DNA of 5,386 nt, from positions 1 through 5,386 of the forward strand of contig VXZF01000284.1 of the NCBI GenBank assembly GCA_009845645.1, read 5' to 3'. Under the pieces are notes generated by a model. The model saw nothing but the letters and a program-made list of their open reading frames with translations. It did not search any database and was not told the origin of the DNA. The position numbers and the translations under genes are program-made. Positions within the stretch are counted from its first letter, which is position 1. Every line of letters begins with the position of its first letter. Positions 1 through 5,386 of the stretch are shown here, one piece after another. This DNA is from Gemmatimonadota bacterium (GTDB taxonomy: Bacteria; Latescibacterota; UBA2968; UBA8231).

Positions 1-299
1 CGCAAATAAAACGCATCAGCTAGACTATCGCTTCCCGACACGGTAAACGCGGTCAAGAAATCGTATAGCCAATCGTGCAAATCGGCTTCTTGTTCAGAGG
101 TGATAGGAGTATCCGTTTCGATAGGTATGGCCTTGATGGCCTGCTGTAATGGGTCGCCAGCCTCGGCTTTGATCATCTCTATGTCTTTGATGTGGTCGAT
201 GAAAGCTCGATATCCACCATGCCAACTCTTAGGATTGGCAACGACCATACTACTGGCGAGCCAAAAGGCGACGATGGCGAAAATGGCTCTGTGTTTCAT
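1..299 (-). CDS. Partial CDS: exported protein of unknown function (N-terminal 99 residues)
   Basis: This reading frame is open from an ATG at 299 to the left edge, so the C-terminus is missing. The start is well supported: AGGAGG lies five bases upstream, the best Shine-Dalgarno sequence in the window. The N-terminus is a classic Sec signal peptide: MKHR, then a hydrophobic run (AIFAIVAFWLASSMVV), with a likely signal peptidase I site after VVA, before NPKSW. The visible mature part is mostly polar and probably helical (RAFIDHIKDIEMIKAEAG, then SEQEADLHDWLYDFLTAF). I recognise no domain. It is the last gene seen in the minus-strand cluster, 136 bases below the small membrane-protein gene and separated from it by a strong hairpin. 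It could be a lipid-free periplasmic or secreted protein; there is no lipobox cysteine. Confidence is high for the gene and nil for a specific function. Confidence 0.75.
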   Translation of the reverse strand, partial: MKHRAIFAIVAFWLASSMVVANPKSWHGGYRAFIDHIKDIEMIKAEAGDPLQQAIKAIPIETDTPITSEQEADLHDWLYDFLTAFTVSGSDSLADAFYL

Positions 300-304
300 G
301 CTAT

Positions 305-310
305 CCTCCT
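305..310 (-). promoter_or_regulatory. Strong Shine-Dalgarno site for the partial secreted-protein gene
   Basis: On the minus strand the bases before the ATG at 299 read AAAGGAGGATAGC. The AGGAGG core is complementary to the 16S rRNA tail, with a five-base spacer. This fixes the start. It also contrasts with the regulator gene at the head of the cluster, which has no such site. Confidence 0.7.
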
Positions 311-334
311 TTATGGGTAATGGGCTCCTTTGAA

Positions 335-377
335 AATACAACCCTCGTGCCAGCGTGATTGGCACGAGGGTTGTATT
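335..377 (-). terminator. Perfect 18-bp hairpin, probable intrinsic terminator or intercistronic structure
   Basis: Bases 335-352 are the exact reverse complement of 360-377, giving an 18-bp stem with a seven-base loop (353-359) and a GC-rich core. Read on the minus strand, the stem closes into ATTTTC, so the U-tract is short. It lies 58 bases below the stop of the 55-residue membrane-protein gene and 35 bases above the start of the secreted-protein gene, both on the minus strand. Its position suits termination of the upstream operon. However, little room is left for a separate promoter for the last gene: a TACAAT-like -10 (375-380) would overlap the stem and lacks a good -35. It may therefore be a leaky terminator, an RNA-processing or stability element, or a dispersed palindrome. 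Confidence 0.6.
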
Positions 378-434
378 GTATGAAATGGTGCAGGTCGTTG
401 GAGAATTAACGATGAGTAGTGCAAGTGGGTGAGA

Positions 435-602
435 TTAGCCACTCAACGCCCCCCATATTGCGATGCCGACCACCAGCCCCCAACATACGAACATAATAGC
501 GAGAAATATCCGCACATCTTTTTCGTCGCGGAGGTGGTCAGATCGCCAAGCAGTTTTCCAAGGACGCTTACTGGGTTTGGGAAATCGGGGAGATTTGGAC
601 AT
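435..602 (-). CDS. Small single-pass membrane protein, 55 residues, unknown function
   Basis: A short frame from ATG at 602 to TAA at 435. Residues 1-27 are strongly basic and polar (MSKSPRFPKPSKRPWKTAWR, then SDHLRDE). Residues 31-54 form one hydrophobic helix (IFLAIMFVCWGLVVGIAIWG) containing a GxxxG packing motif (G42, G46), and the protein ends almost at once after it. The basic N-terminus favours an N-in, C-out topology. GAGAG seven bases before the ATG is an acceptable ribosome site. An in-frame TAG upstream with no other ATG, GTG or TTG between leaves this as the only usual start. It sits 61 bases below the PH-domain gene in the same direction and probably belongs to that operon. I know no family for it. 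Overlapping frames here lack the basic-then-hydrophobic pattern of a real small membrane protein. Confidence 0.6.
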   Translation of the reverse strand: MSKSPRFPKPSKRPWKTAWRSDHLRDEKDVRIFLAIMFVCWGLVVGIAIWGALSG

Positions 603-663
603 GGTAATTCTCTCGTCGGTTGAAAGTAGCCCACTACCCTATTCTTGGATTTTTTCTAGTAAT

Positions 664-1116
664 TCACTCTGGCGCTGGTTGCAAGCTGTCCAGTGCCTCT
701 TGGAGAGCGGCGGTTAGGATCTCGGGTTCGTCCGTGCCGATGCGATAGGTTTTGCCGCTTTTCATTTTTATTTCTACCGCTTTCTGTCCCGAGACATTGT
801 AGAGCCAGCCGTGGGGTGTCAAGCGGATGCCCCAGCCGTAGATCCAGGGGTTGCTCACCGGCCGGCAGGTGTCGATCTGATCGAGGGGGAAGCGCTTGCG
901 GATCAGGCCGATGCCAAAGCGGATGCGGAGGTGCTCGGCGTCAATCTCGACCGTCAGGCTGGCGAACAGGGATAGGACCACCACCATACTGCCTAAGATC
1001 AGCCAAGTGGCGGTGGCTATTCCGGCCAGCCACACGGGCAGGGCGGCCAGCGGTATGATGGCGGCCGTGGTGACGACGATGACCGCGCCGAACTGGGTGT
1101 GGCGGTAGGTGTTCAC
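664..1116 (-). CDS. PH-domain membrane protein (two N-terminal helices, bacterial PH-like domain)
   Basis: A 150-residue protein when started at GTG 1116. Residues 8-52 are two closely spaced hydrophobic segments (GAVIVVTTAAIIPLAALPVW; TWLILGSMVVVLSLFASL). The rest, about 53-145, has the strand pattern of a bacterial PH-like domain: LTVEIDAEHLRIRFG, then FPLDQIDTCRPV, GWGIRLTPHGWLYNVSG, and the closing AVEIKMKSGKTYRIGTDEPE followed by an amphipathic helix. The RIGTDEPE ending recurs in uncharacterised PH-domain membrane proteins, and the domain is predicted to be cytoplasmic. I chose GTG 1116 because it overlaps the TGA of the upstream gene as GTGA, typical of translational coupling, with an AGGA about nine bases before. 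The frame also stays open to another GTG at 1146, which would add ten residues and a 34-base overlap. The biochemical role is unknown; bacterial PH domains usually scaffold membrane assemblies. Confidence 0.8.
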   Translation of the reverse strand: MNTYRHTQFGAVIVVTTAAIIPLAALPVWLAGIATATWLILGSMVVVLSLFASLTVEIDAEHLRIRFGIGLIRKRFPLDQIDTCRPVSNPWIYGWGIRLTPHGWLYNVSGQKAVEIKMKSGKTYRIGTDEPEILTAALQEALDSLQPAPE

Positions 1117-2102
1117 TGCATCTGATCCTGCCAGGGCTTGATCCACAGGCCCGTCAGCTTGCCGTCTTGGTCGAGGACGACGCGCACTTCGGGTGATGCG
1201 GTACTGTACCTACCTCTGAAGCGGTGAATCAGTAGGTGCGGTTGGTTTTCTATGGAGTGGGTCTCGACGAAGTCTAGGCCCTCAAAGGTGCCGAAGAGCT
1301 GCCGGAGTTGTTGGTAGCTGTGGCGCTGGATTTCTGCGGTGAAAGCCTTGCGAAAGCTCTCGATGGCCTCCTCTGGCCCCAAGGCTTCAAAGCGACCTTG
1401 CTCGTGGGCTTGGAGGATTTGGGTGGCTAGTTGTGCGGCCAGTTGGTGTTGTTCGGACTGGACGGGTGCGCTGGCAACGGTCTGGGGGGTTGCGGTTCCC
1501 GGCAGCAGGCGTCCCGCCGTTCCAGTGGCTACCTCGCCTAGGGCAATGGCGGCGATGAATACGGCAATGGCCCGACCACCGGCGACATTACACGAAATGG
1601 CAAAGGCGCGGTACATCAGGAGCACCATCCAGACCAGCAGTAGTATCAGCACTATTCCTACCGAACTGAGGAGGGCAAGCTGAGCAATAGAAAGATGCGA
1701 TATGCCTTGGGCAATCAAAGACGTGGTGAGGTCGCGAAAGGGCGGCGACACCACAAGCAGGGCTATGAGCAGCCCAGGAGCCCGGGCTAGGGCTAGGGTG
1801 CCGAAGACGTCGATGGGGCGCACGCGGCTGCGACTGATCAGGCGGCCGCCGATGTAGAGCAGGGCACTGGGGATGGCCCAAGCCATGAGGCCCTGCGCTA
1901 TAGCGTGCCAGAGCGGGGCCGGGGCTGTGCGCTGGAAGGAGATCACGCCTGTAAAACGGAAATCAAAGATGCCGCCAAGCCAGGCAGTCAAAGCGATACA
2001 CGCTAGGCCCCAGACTAGGGCTTGACCGCCGGCTAGGAAGTGAAAGGGATTGAACAGCCATAGGTGCCAGGCTGAGGTCGTGCGGGTGTGGGGAGCGTCC
2101 AT
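1113..2102 (-). CDS. Multi-pass membrane protein, YIP1-like region fused to a DUF3887-like domain
   Basis: 329 residues. The opening (LFNPFHFLAGGQALVWGLAC, then a GxxFDFRFTGVISF segment) matches bacterial YIP1-like membrane proteins. About five hydrophobic helices are visible, near residues 25-46, 65-86, 100-119, 140-164 and 175-198. A linker rich in A, T, S and P (199-217) leads to a soluble domain at about 218-325. That domain has the DUF3887 layout: a helix with LATQILQAHEQGRFEALG, an FRKAFTAEI segment, LRQLFGTFEGLDF, and a final strand pair ending VVLDQDGKLTGLWIKP. DUF3887 domains are normally outside the membrane and have no known enzymatic activity. The ATG at 2102 has only a weak purine run (AGAAAGAAG) before it. 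It follows the regulator gene by 26 bases and overlaps the PH-domain gene by four, so co-transcription is likely. The fold assignments come from pattern recognition, without a profile search. Confidence 0.8.
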   Translation of the reverse strand: MDAPHTRTTSAWHLWLFNPFHFLAGGQALVWGLACIALTAWLGGIFDFRFTGVISFQRTAPAPLWHAIAQGLMAWAIPSALLYIGGRLISRSRVRPIDVFGTLALARAPGLLIALLVVSPPFRDLTTSLIAQGISHLSIAQLALLSSVGIVLILLLVWMVLLMYRAFAISCNVAGGRAIAVFIAAIALGEVATGTAGRLLPGTATPQTVASAPVQSEQHQLAAQLATQILQAHEQGRFEALGPEEAIESFRKAFTAEIQRHSYQQLRQLFGTFEGLDFVETHSIENQPHLLIHRFRGRYSTASPEVRVVLDQDGKLTGLWIKPWQDQMQ

Positions 2103-2128
2103 GGGAGCTTCTTTCTATAAAATGCGCG

Positions 2129-2464
2129 TCACTCTTGCTCGACTTTGCCGAGCGTGTCCTTTGGGCCTTCCGCCTCTTCTAACGGCCCCAGTTGCTCGAC
2201 GAGGGCATCGAGGCGGTTGCGCAGAGTGGGATAGGAGACGCCGTAGAGTTTGGCCATGTGCTTGAGATTGCCGCCGGTCTGGAGGAAGCAGAGCACAAAG
2301 GTCTGATCGTCTGGGGCAAGACGGGCCAACGGCGGCAGGTCAAAACCGCCTAGCACGGCCGTATCGCACTCGGTACAGTCTAGGCGGGCGACCTGCAGGG
2401 CCGCGGAACAAGCCGGGCAATGGGTGGGCAAGCGTGGGTTTTGTATTGGATCAGTATGATTCAT
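2129..2464 (-). CDS. DUF2089 family zinc-ribbon/HTH predicted transcriptional regulator
   Basis: 111 residues. The N-terminus carries a CPAC...CTEC zinc ribbon (C16, C19, C30, C33) split by AALQVARLD. Next comes the family's conserved LPPLARLAPDDQTFVLCFLQ segment. Residues 64-91 are the helix-turn-helix: TGGNLKHMAKLYGVSYPTLR, then NRLDALVEQLG. GNLK, GVSYPTLRNRLD and the zinc ribbon together are diagnostic of DUF2089, whose members are predicted DNA-binding regulators often found next to genes for small membrane proteins. The C-terminal 20 residues are acidic and variable. The start at ATG 2464 has no Shine-Dalgarno sequence, only an A-rich stretch (TAAAA), a pattern known from Bacteroidota. 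It heads the minus-strand cluster, 26 bases before the YIP1/DUF3887 gene, and faces the AT-rich divergent promoter region. It may regulate its own operon (inference). Confidence 0.88.
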   Translation of the reverse strand: MNHTDPIQNPRLPTHCPACSAALQVARLDCTECDTAVLGGFDLPPLARLAPDDQTFVLCFLQTGGNLKHMAKLYGVSYPTLRNRLDALVEQLGPLEEAEGPKDTLGKVEQE

Positions 2465-2500
2465 TTTTATTCAATTAATTTTTCAATAAGTTAAAATATA

Positions 2501-2529
2501 ATTATCTTTTACGCAATAATAATTTTTAA
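2501..2529 (-). promoter_or_regulatory. Candidate sigma70-type promoter for the minus-strand operon
   Basis: On the minus strand, TTAAAA (2524-2529, four of six to TTGACA) and GATAAT (2501-2506, five of six to TATAAT) are 17 bases apart. They would start RNA near 2494 and give an A/T-rich leader of about 30 bases before the regulator's ATG. The site lies in an extreme AT-rich stretch, where chance matches are common, so support is modest. Confidence 0.35.
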
Positions 2530-2536
2530 ATATACA
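2508..2536 (+). promoter_or_regulatory. Candidate promoter for the CotH-domain gene, overlapping the divergent one
   Basis: TTTACG (2508-2513, four of six) and TATACA (2531-2536, four of six) are separated by 17 bases. Transcription would begin near 2543 and leave a leader of about 160 bases before the ATG at 2706. It overlaps the minus-strand candidate at 2501-2529, so the two could compete. The match is weak and AT-biased. Confidence 0.28.
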
Positions 2537-2542
2537 AGCGTT

Positions 2543-2705
2543 CGCGTCCGAAGCAGCAGCGATTCGACAAGGGATCTGTCGCTTACCGGGAAACCCTTGC
2601 CACGAGGGTAGGTTCATGGTACTTTGCCCGAACTGGTGAAGTGGCGTCATCTGTAACTGCTACCGCTCCAGGCTAATAAATCCCTTGAATCAAGGCTTTG
2701 TGACC
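2543..2705 (+). other. 5' leader of the CotH-domain gene with small stem-loops; no known RNA family
   Basis: This stretch is GC-richer than the neighbouring promoter block and has no convincing gene. Visible structure includes CGACA (2565-2569) pairing with TGTCG (2577-2581). A seven-pair hairpin with one G-U pair lies at 2593-2609. An imperfect stem pairs CTGG and AGTGG (2633-2644) with CCGCT and CCAG (2663-2671). A tight palindrome, CCTTGA-A-TCAAGG, spans 2683-2695. The last would pair the only AAGG-like ribosome site before the ATG at 2706. A seven-codon frame (MVLCPNW, 2616-2639) follows an AGG. I could not match the conserved cores of the TPP, SAM, cobalamin, glycine or c-di-GMP riboswitches. 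Confidence 0.3.
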
Positions 2706-5378
2706 ATGAGGAAGCTGGCGCTCGTTTTCGTTGCGGTGTTCATGTACGTGCCTTCTCTCCAGGCCCAAGATCAACGGCTCGAACTTCCAACCTATCACCT
2801 GACCGTCGATCCCGCCGACCTGAGTGCCCTCTACCAGTCCCCCTTCAGCGATGTCCGCTATCCCGCCCAATTTTCCTTCGCGGGAGAGGTTCTTGAGTGC
2901 GAGGTGCGATTCCGGGGTGGGAGGGGGTCTCGCAGGGACCCAAAGAAAAGCTGGAAGGTCTGGTTTGAGGATTCATCCAATCCGGTTGGAGTCAGGGAGC
3001 TCAACCTCAAGGCGGAATACTCGGATCTCTCGTTGATGCGCAACGCGCTGGCCATGAGGTTGTATCAGTTCATCGGCCATTCAGCGCCGAATACCGAGCA
3101 CATCAGCCTGATGGTCAACGATGACTTCATGGGCGTCTTCGTCCAGATAGAGGAGCCTGATCAGGACCTTCTTCGGCGGTACGACTACGAGCTTGGAAGT
3201 CTCTACAAAGCCGAGGATCACGGTGGGAGTACAGCGCCATTGCTGGATTACGACACCTACCTTTCTTCGTGGAACAAGAAGGTGGGAGGTGAATCCGACT
3301 ATATCAATGGGCAGCGGCTATTCAATCAGCTTCTCTATCTGATGTATGAGGATTTTGCAGAGCGGGTTCCCCTCATGATGGATGTGGAGAATGTGCTGCA
3401 ATACTTTGCGGTCGCCTATGCGATCTCCAGTACAGACGCCGTGACGAAGAATATGCTACTCTATTTCGACCCGAGGGGGCGCTTGCAGCAAATCTTCCCT
3501 TGGGATCACGACGCTTCCTTCGGCAATCACTGGACCGGAGAATACCAGCCCTACTTTGAAACGGTCTCCGAATACCCCAATCTGAACCACCATCTTCTAT
3601 TTCAGAGGTTGATGGAATACGACGCTTGGCGCGAGTCGTTCTGGAACAAGGTCCGCTTCGTCATCGAGCATGGATTCGCCGCGGTGGAGGCCGAGATCGA
3701 TTCAACGTACGAGTTGATCAAGTCGGACGTTTATCTGGACGGAGCCAAGCTCGGCACCAACGCCGAATTTGACGATGAGATCTCGCGTCTGAAAGGCTTT
3801 CTGGCGGCGAGGAGATCGTTCCTGATGGATTTCCCCTTTGTCGAAAAGAAAAAGGATCTTCTAGCGGACTTGTACTGCTCCGATCCGTTTCCCTCGCCCG
3901 ATGCCGATGATCGCGGCGTGGTGTTTCGAGCCACTTCGCGCAGCCCCCAGGCCGTCGTGGTCGAATACATCACGGATTTGTCGTCCTACAAGACACGGGG
4001 AGAAGAGATCACGGTTAAGCAACTCGCGCTGTTCGACGATGGTCGCCACGACGATCTGCAGGCGGGGGACCTCGTCTACGGCAATCGTCTCGTGCTGCCC
4101 AAAAACTACACGGGCCTCGTGCCCTATTCTTTCAGGGCCGGAGGCTACAGCTATCCCTCCAACGGGCTATACTACATCAATTACAGGGCCACGAAGACGT
4201 TCGCTTTGAATGTGAATCACGCCGGTATCGAGGGGTATCGACACTTGCAGATCGGAGATGTTCATCGGATACGCGATGAATATTTCATCGAGATCATCAA
4301 TGCCGGTGAGTTGAATCTGAACCTTTCCTACTGCAGCTTTGAAGCCGGGGAGTATTTCAACCGCTTCATGTTCCCGCCCGAGACGAACATCGAGGCGGGC
4401 TCCAGCCTGATCCTTTCCTCGAACAGAGATGCCGCCGGGGACCTGTTTCCGGACTCGCCCGTCTTCGGCAACCTTTTTTTCGCTGTCTCGCTGGGCGACA
4501 CGATGAAGCTTTTGACGCCTACACTGACGGTGATGACGGCTCGCGTCAACGAGACCTACAGCGCTGTCGATCTTCCGATACCATCCATTGTGATCAACGA
4601 AATCAACTATCATTCAGCGGATGATCTGGATACGGGAGATTGGGTCGAGTTGTACAATCCCAACGATGCTGCCGTCGATCTTTCCGGTTGGAACTTTCAA
4701 GACGACGATGACGACCATTCCTTTGTGCTGCCCGGTGGGACGCTCATCGAGCCGCGCGGATTTCTGGTGTTGTGCCGAGATGGTGCGGCTCTCGAATCCC
4801 TCCTCGGGGTCTCTTGTGTCGGAGACTTCGATTTCGGATTGAAGAACAGTGGAGAGCTGGTTCGCCTCTCCGACAGCGATGGATTACTGGTCGATTCTTT
4901 TACCTACCTAGACGACAGTCCGTGGCCGGTGGAGGCGGACGGCGACGGTCCTACGCTGGAGTTGCTTCACTATAGCCTGGACAATGCGGACCCCATGAAC
5001 TGGCGGGCTTCCATCCCGGTGGGGGGCACTCCGGGTCGGGCCAACAGCGTGTTGGCGTCCCCTACATCTGTCGCGAGCGAGACGGACGAGGGCACACCGC
5101 GGTCGTTCAACCTCTTTCAGAACTATCCCAATCCCTTCAATAGCGAAACCCACATCGCCTTTCACCTACCGCGAACGGAGCATCTTTCTCTGGAAATCTT
5201 CAGCGTGACCGGCCAATTGGTGTCCACCCTGATGGAGGGCGTTTATCGAGCGGGCAGACACCGGATACCCTGGGATGGCCGGAACGATCGAGGAGAGTCC
5301 GCTGGTTCCGGGATATTCTTCTATCGGTTGACGACGGAAACCTCGCAGTCAACGCGAACCATGGTTCTCGTCAAGTGA
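2706..5378 (+). CDS. Secreted CotH-kinase-like protein with tandem lamin-tail domains and a C-terminal sorting/FlgD-Ig module
   Basis: 890 residues from ATG 2706. This start opens directly into a signal peptide (MRKLALVFVAVFMYVPSLQA, cleavage before QD); TTG 2685 would add seven residues. Residues 25-380 are CotH-like: RFRGGRGSRRDPKKSW (68-83), LNLKAEY with MRN (99-113), GVFVQIEEPD (143-152), and WDHDASFG (266-273), the likely metal/catalytic acidic motif, preceded by D244 and N249. CotH family members are secretory-type kinases; B. subtilis CotH phosphorylates spore-coat proteins. Residues 400-500 are a beta-rich linker with LFDDGRHDDLQAGDLVYG. About 520-612 is a degenerate lamin-tail domain, and 627-735 a canonical one (IVINEINYHS, DWVELYNPNDAAVDLSGW). 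Residues 800-890 are the FlgD-Ig/type A sorting module (NLFQNYPNPFN to SGIFFYRL, ending MVLVK). It is probably exported and surface-attached or released by a type IX-like route. Kinase activity is inferred. Confidence 0.88.
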   Translation: MRKLALVFVAVFMYVPSLQAQDQRLELPTYHLTVDPADLSALYQSPFSDVRYPAQFSFAGEVLECEVRFRGGRGSRRDPKKSWKVWFEDSSNPVGVRELNLKAEYSDLSLMRNALAMRLYQFIGHSAPNTEHISLMVNDDFMGVFVQIEEPDQDLLRRYDYELGSLYKAEDHGGSTAPLLDYDTYLSSWNKKVGGESDYINGQRLFNQLLYLMYEDFAERVPLMMDVENVLQYFAVAYAISSTDAVTKNMLLYFDPRGRLQQIFPWDHDASFGNHWTGEYQPYFETVSEYPNLNHHLLFQRLMEYDAWRESFWNKVRFVIEHGFAAVEAEIDSTYELIKSDVYLDGAKLGTNAEFDDEISRLKGFLAARRSFLMDFPFVEKKKDLLADLYCSDPFPSPDADDRGVVFRATSRSPQAVVVEYITDLSSYKTRGEEITVKQLALFDDGRHDDLQAGDLVYGNRLVLPKNYTGLVPYSFRAGGYSYPSNGLYYINYRATKTFALNVNHAGIEGYRHLQIGDVHRIRDEYFIEIINAGELNLNLSYCSFEAGEYFNRFMFPPETNIEAGSSLILSSNRDAAGDLFPDSPVFGNLFFAVSLGDTMKLLTPTLTVMTARVNETYSAVDLPIPSIVINEINYHSADDLDTGDWVELYNPNDAAVDLSGWNFQDDDDDHSFVLPGGTLIEPRGFLVLCRDGAALESLLGVSCVGDFDFGLKNSGELVRLSDSDGLLVDSFTYLDDSPWPVEADGDGPTLELLHYSLDNADPMNWRASIPVGGTPGRANSVLASPTSVASETDEGTPRSFNLFQNYPNPFNSETHIAFHLPRTEHLSLEIFSVTGQLVSTLMEGVYRAGRHRIPWDGRNDRGESAGSGIFFYRLTTETSQSTRTMVLVK

Positions 5379-5386
5379 CGCATGGC

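Noticed and set aside
100..333. 77-codon plus-strand frame with Met/Leu/Ser-rich product
   Set aside because: Opposite the signal-peptide gene on the minus strand, which has a strong Shine-Dalgarno site. The hydrophobic look comes from antisense codons.
443..634. 63-codon minus-strand frame overlapping the small membrane-protein gene
   Set aside because: It starts at GTG with no clear ribosome site and lacks a coherent hydrophobic helix. The frame at 435-602 has the ATG, the ribosome site and the transmembrane pattern.
693..1058. 121-codon plus-strand frame opposite the PH-domain gene
   Set aside because: Arg/Ser/Gly/Cys-rich translation typical of the antisense of a GC-rich gene; the minus-strand frame has clear domain features.
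2593..2609. CACGAGGGT shared between the leader hairpin (2602-2609 region) and the 335-377 hairpin, as a possible repeat family
   Set aside because: Only nine or so bases are shared, the flanks and stem partners differ, and chance cannot be excluded without more copies.
2543..2705. Known riboswitch or tRNA-like element in the leader
   Set aside because: No conserved riboswitch core, no T-loop GGTTCRA motif in the right context and no cloverleaf could be drawn.
4167..4613. 148-codon minus-strand frame inside the CotH-type gene
   Set aside because: Antisense shadow of the well-supported lamin-tail region; no recognisable motif or ribosome site.

Overview
The window looks like a piece of a bacterial chromosome from the FCB side of the tree (Bacteroidota/Ignavibacteria-like phyla, or candidate phyla such as Latescibacterota, KSB1, Zixibacteria or Marinimicrobia). 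The main clue is the C-terminus of the large plus-strand protein. It has the NYPNPFN opening and the WDGRN...G..SGIFFYRL ending of the FlgD-Ig-like / type IX 'type A' sorting module that is very common in those phyla. GC content is moderate, with one sharply AT-rich intergenic block. The exact phylum cannot be fixed from this window.

Layout: positions 1-2464 hold a compact minus-strand gene cluster, read right to left. It starts with a zinc-ribbon/HTH DUF2089 regulator (2129-2464) and a multi-pass membrane protein combining a YIP1-like region with a DUF3887-like C-terminal domain (1113-2102). Next come a two-helix bacterial PH-domain membrane protein (664-1116, start overlapping the preceding stop as GTGA) and a 55-residue single-helix membrane protein (435-602). 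A perfect 18-bp hairpin follows (335-377). The last gene is the 5' part of an unrecognised secreted or periplasmic protein (start at 299, running off the left edge) with a strong Shine-Dalgarno sequence.

Positions 2465-2705 form a divergent intergenic region. Its AT-rich half (about 2461-2536) carries candidate promoters pointing both ways. Its GC-richer half is the 5' leader of the plus-strand gene, with several small stem-loops and a possible seven-codon leader ORF.

Positions 2706-5378 encode one large exported protein of 890 residues: signal peptide, CotH kinase-like domain, a beta-rich linker with an acidic motif, a degenerate and then a canonical lamin-tail domain, and a C-terminal sorting/FlgD-Ig module. 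It is probably a surface or secreted protein.

The minus-strand cluster reads as a regulator plus a set of small envelope proteins of unknown joint function. The divergent large gene may share the control region, but nothing in the sequence shows a functional link. No RNA genes, CRISPR arrays, insertion sequences or integrases were seen.
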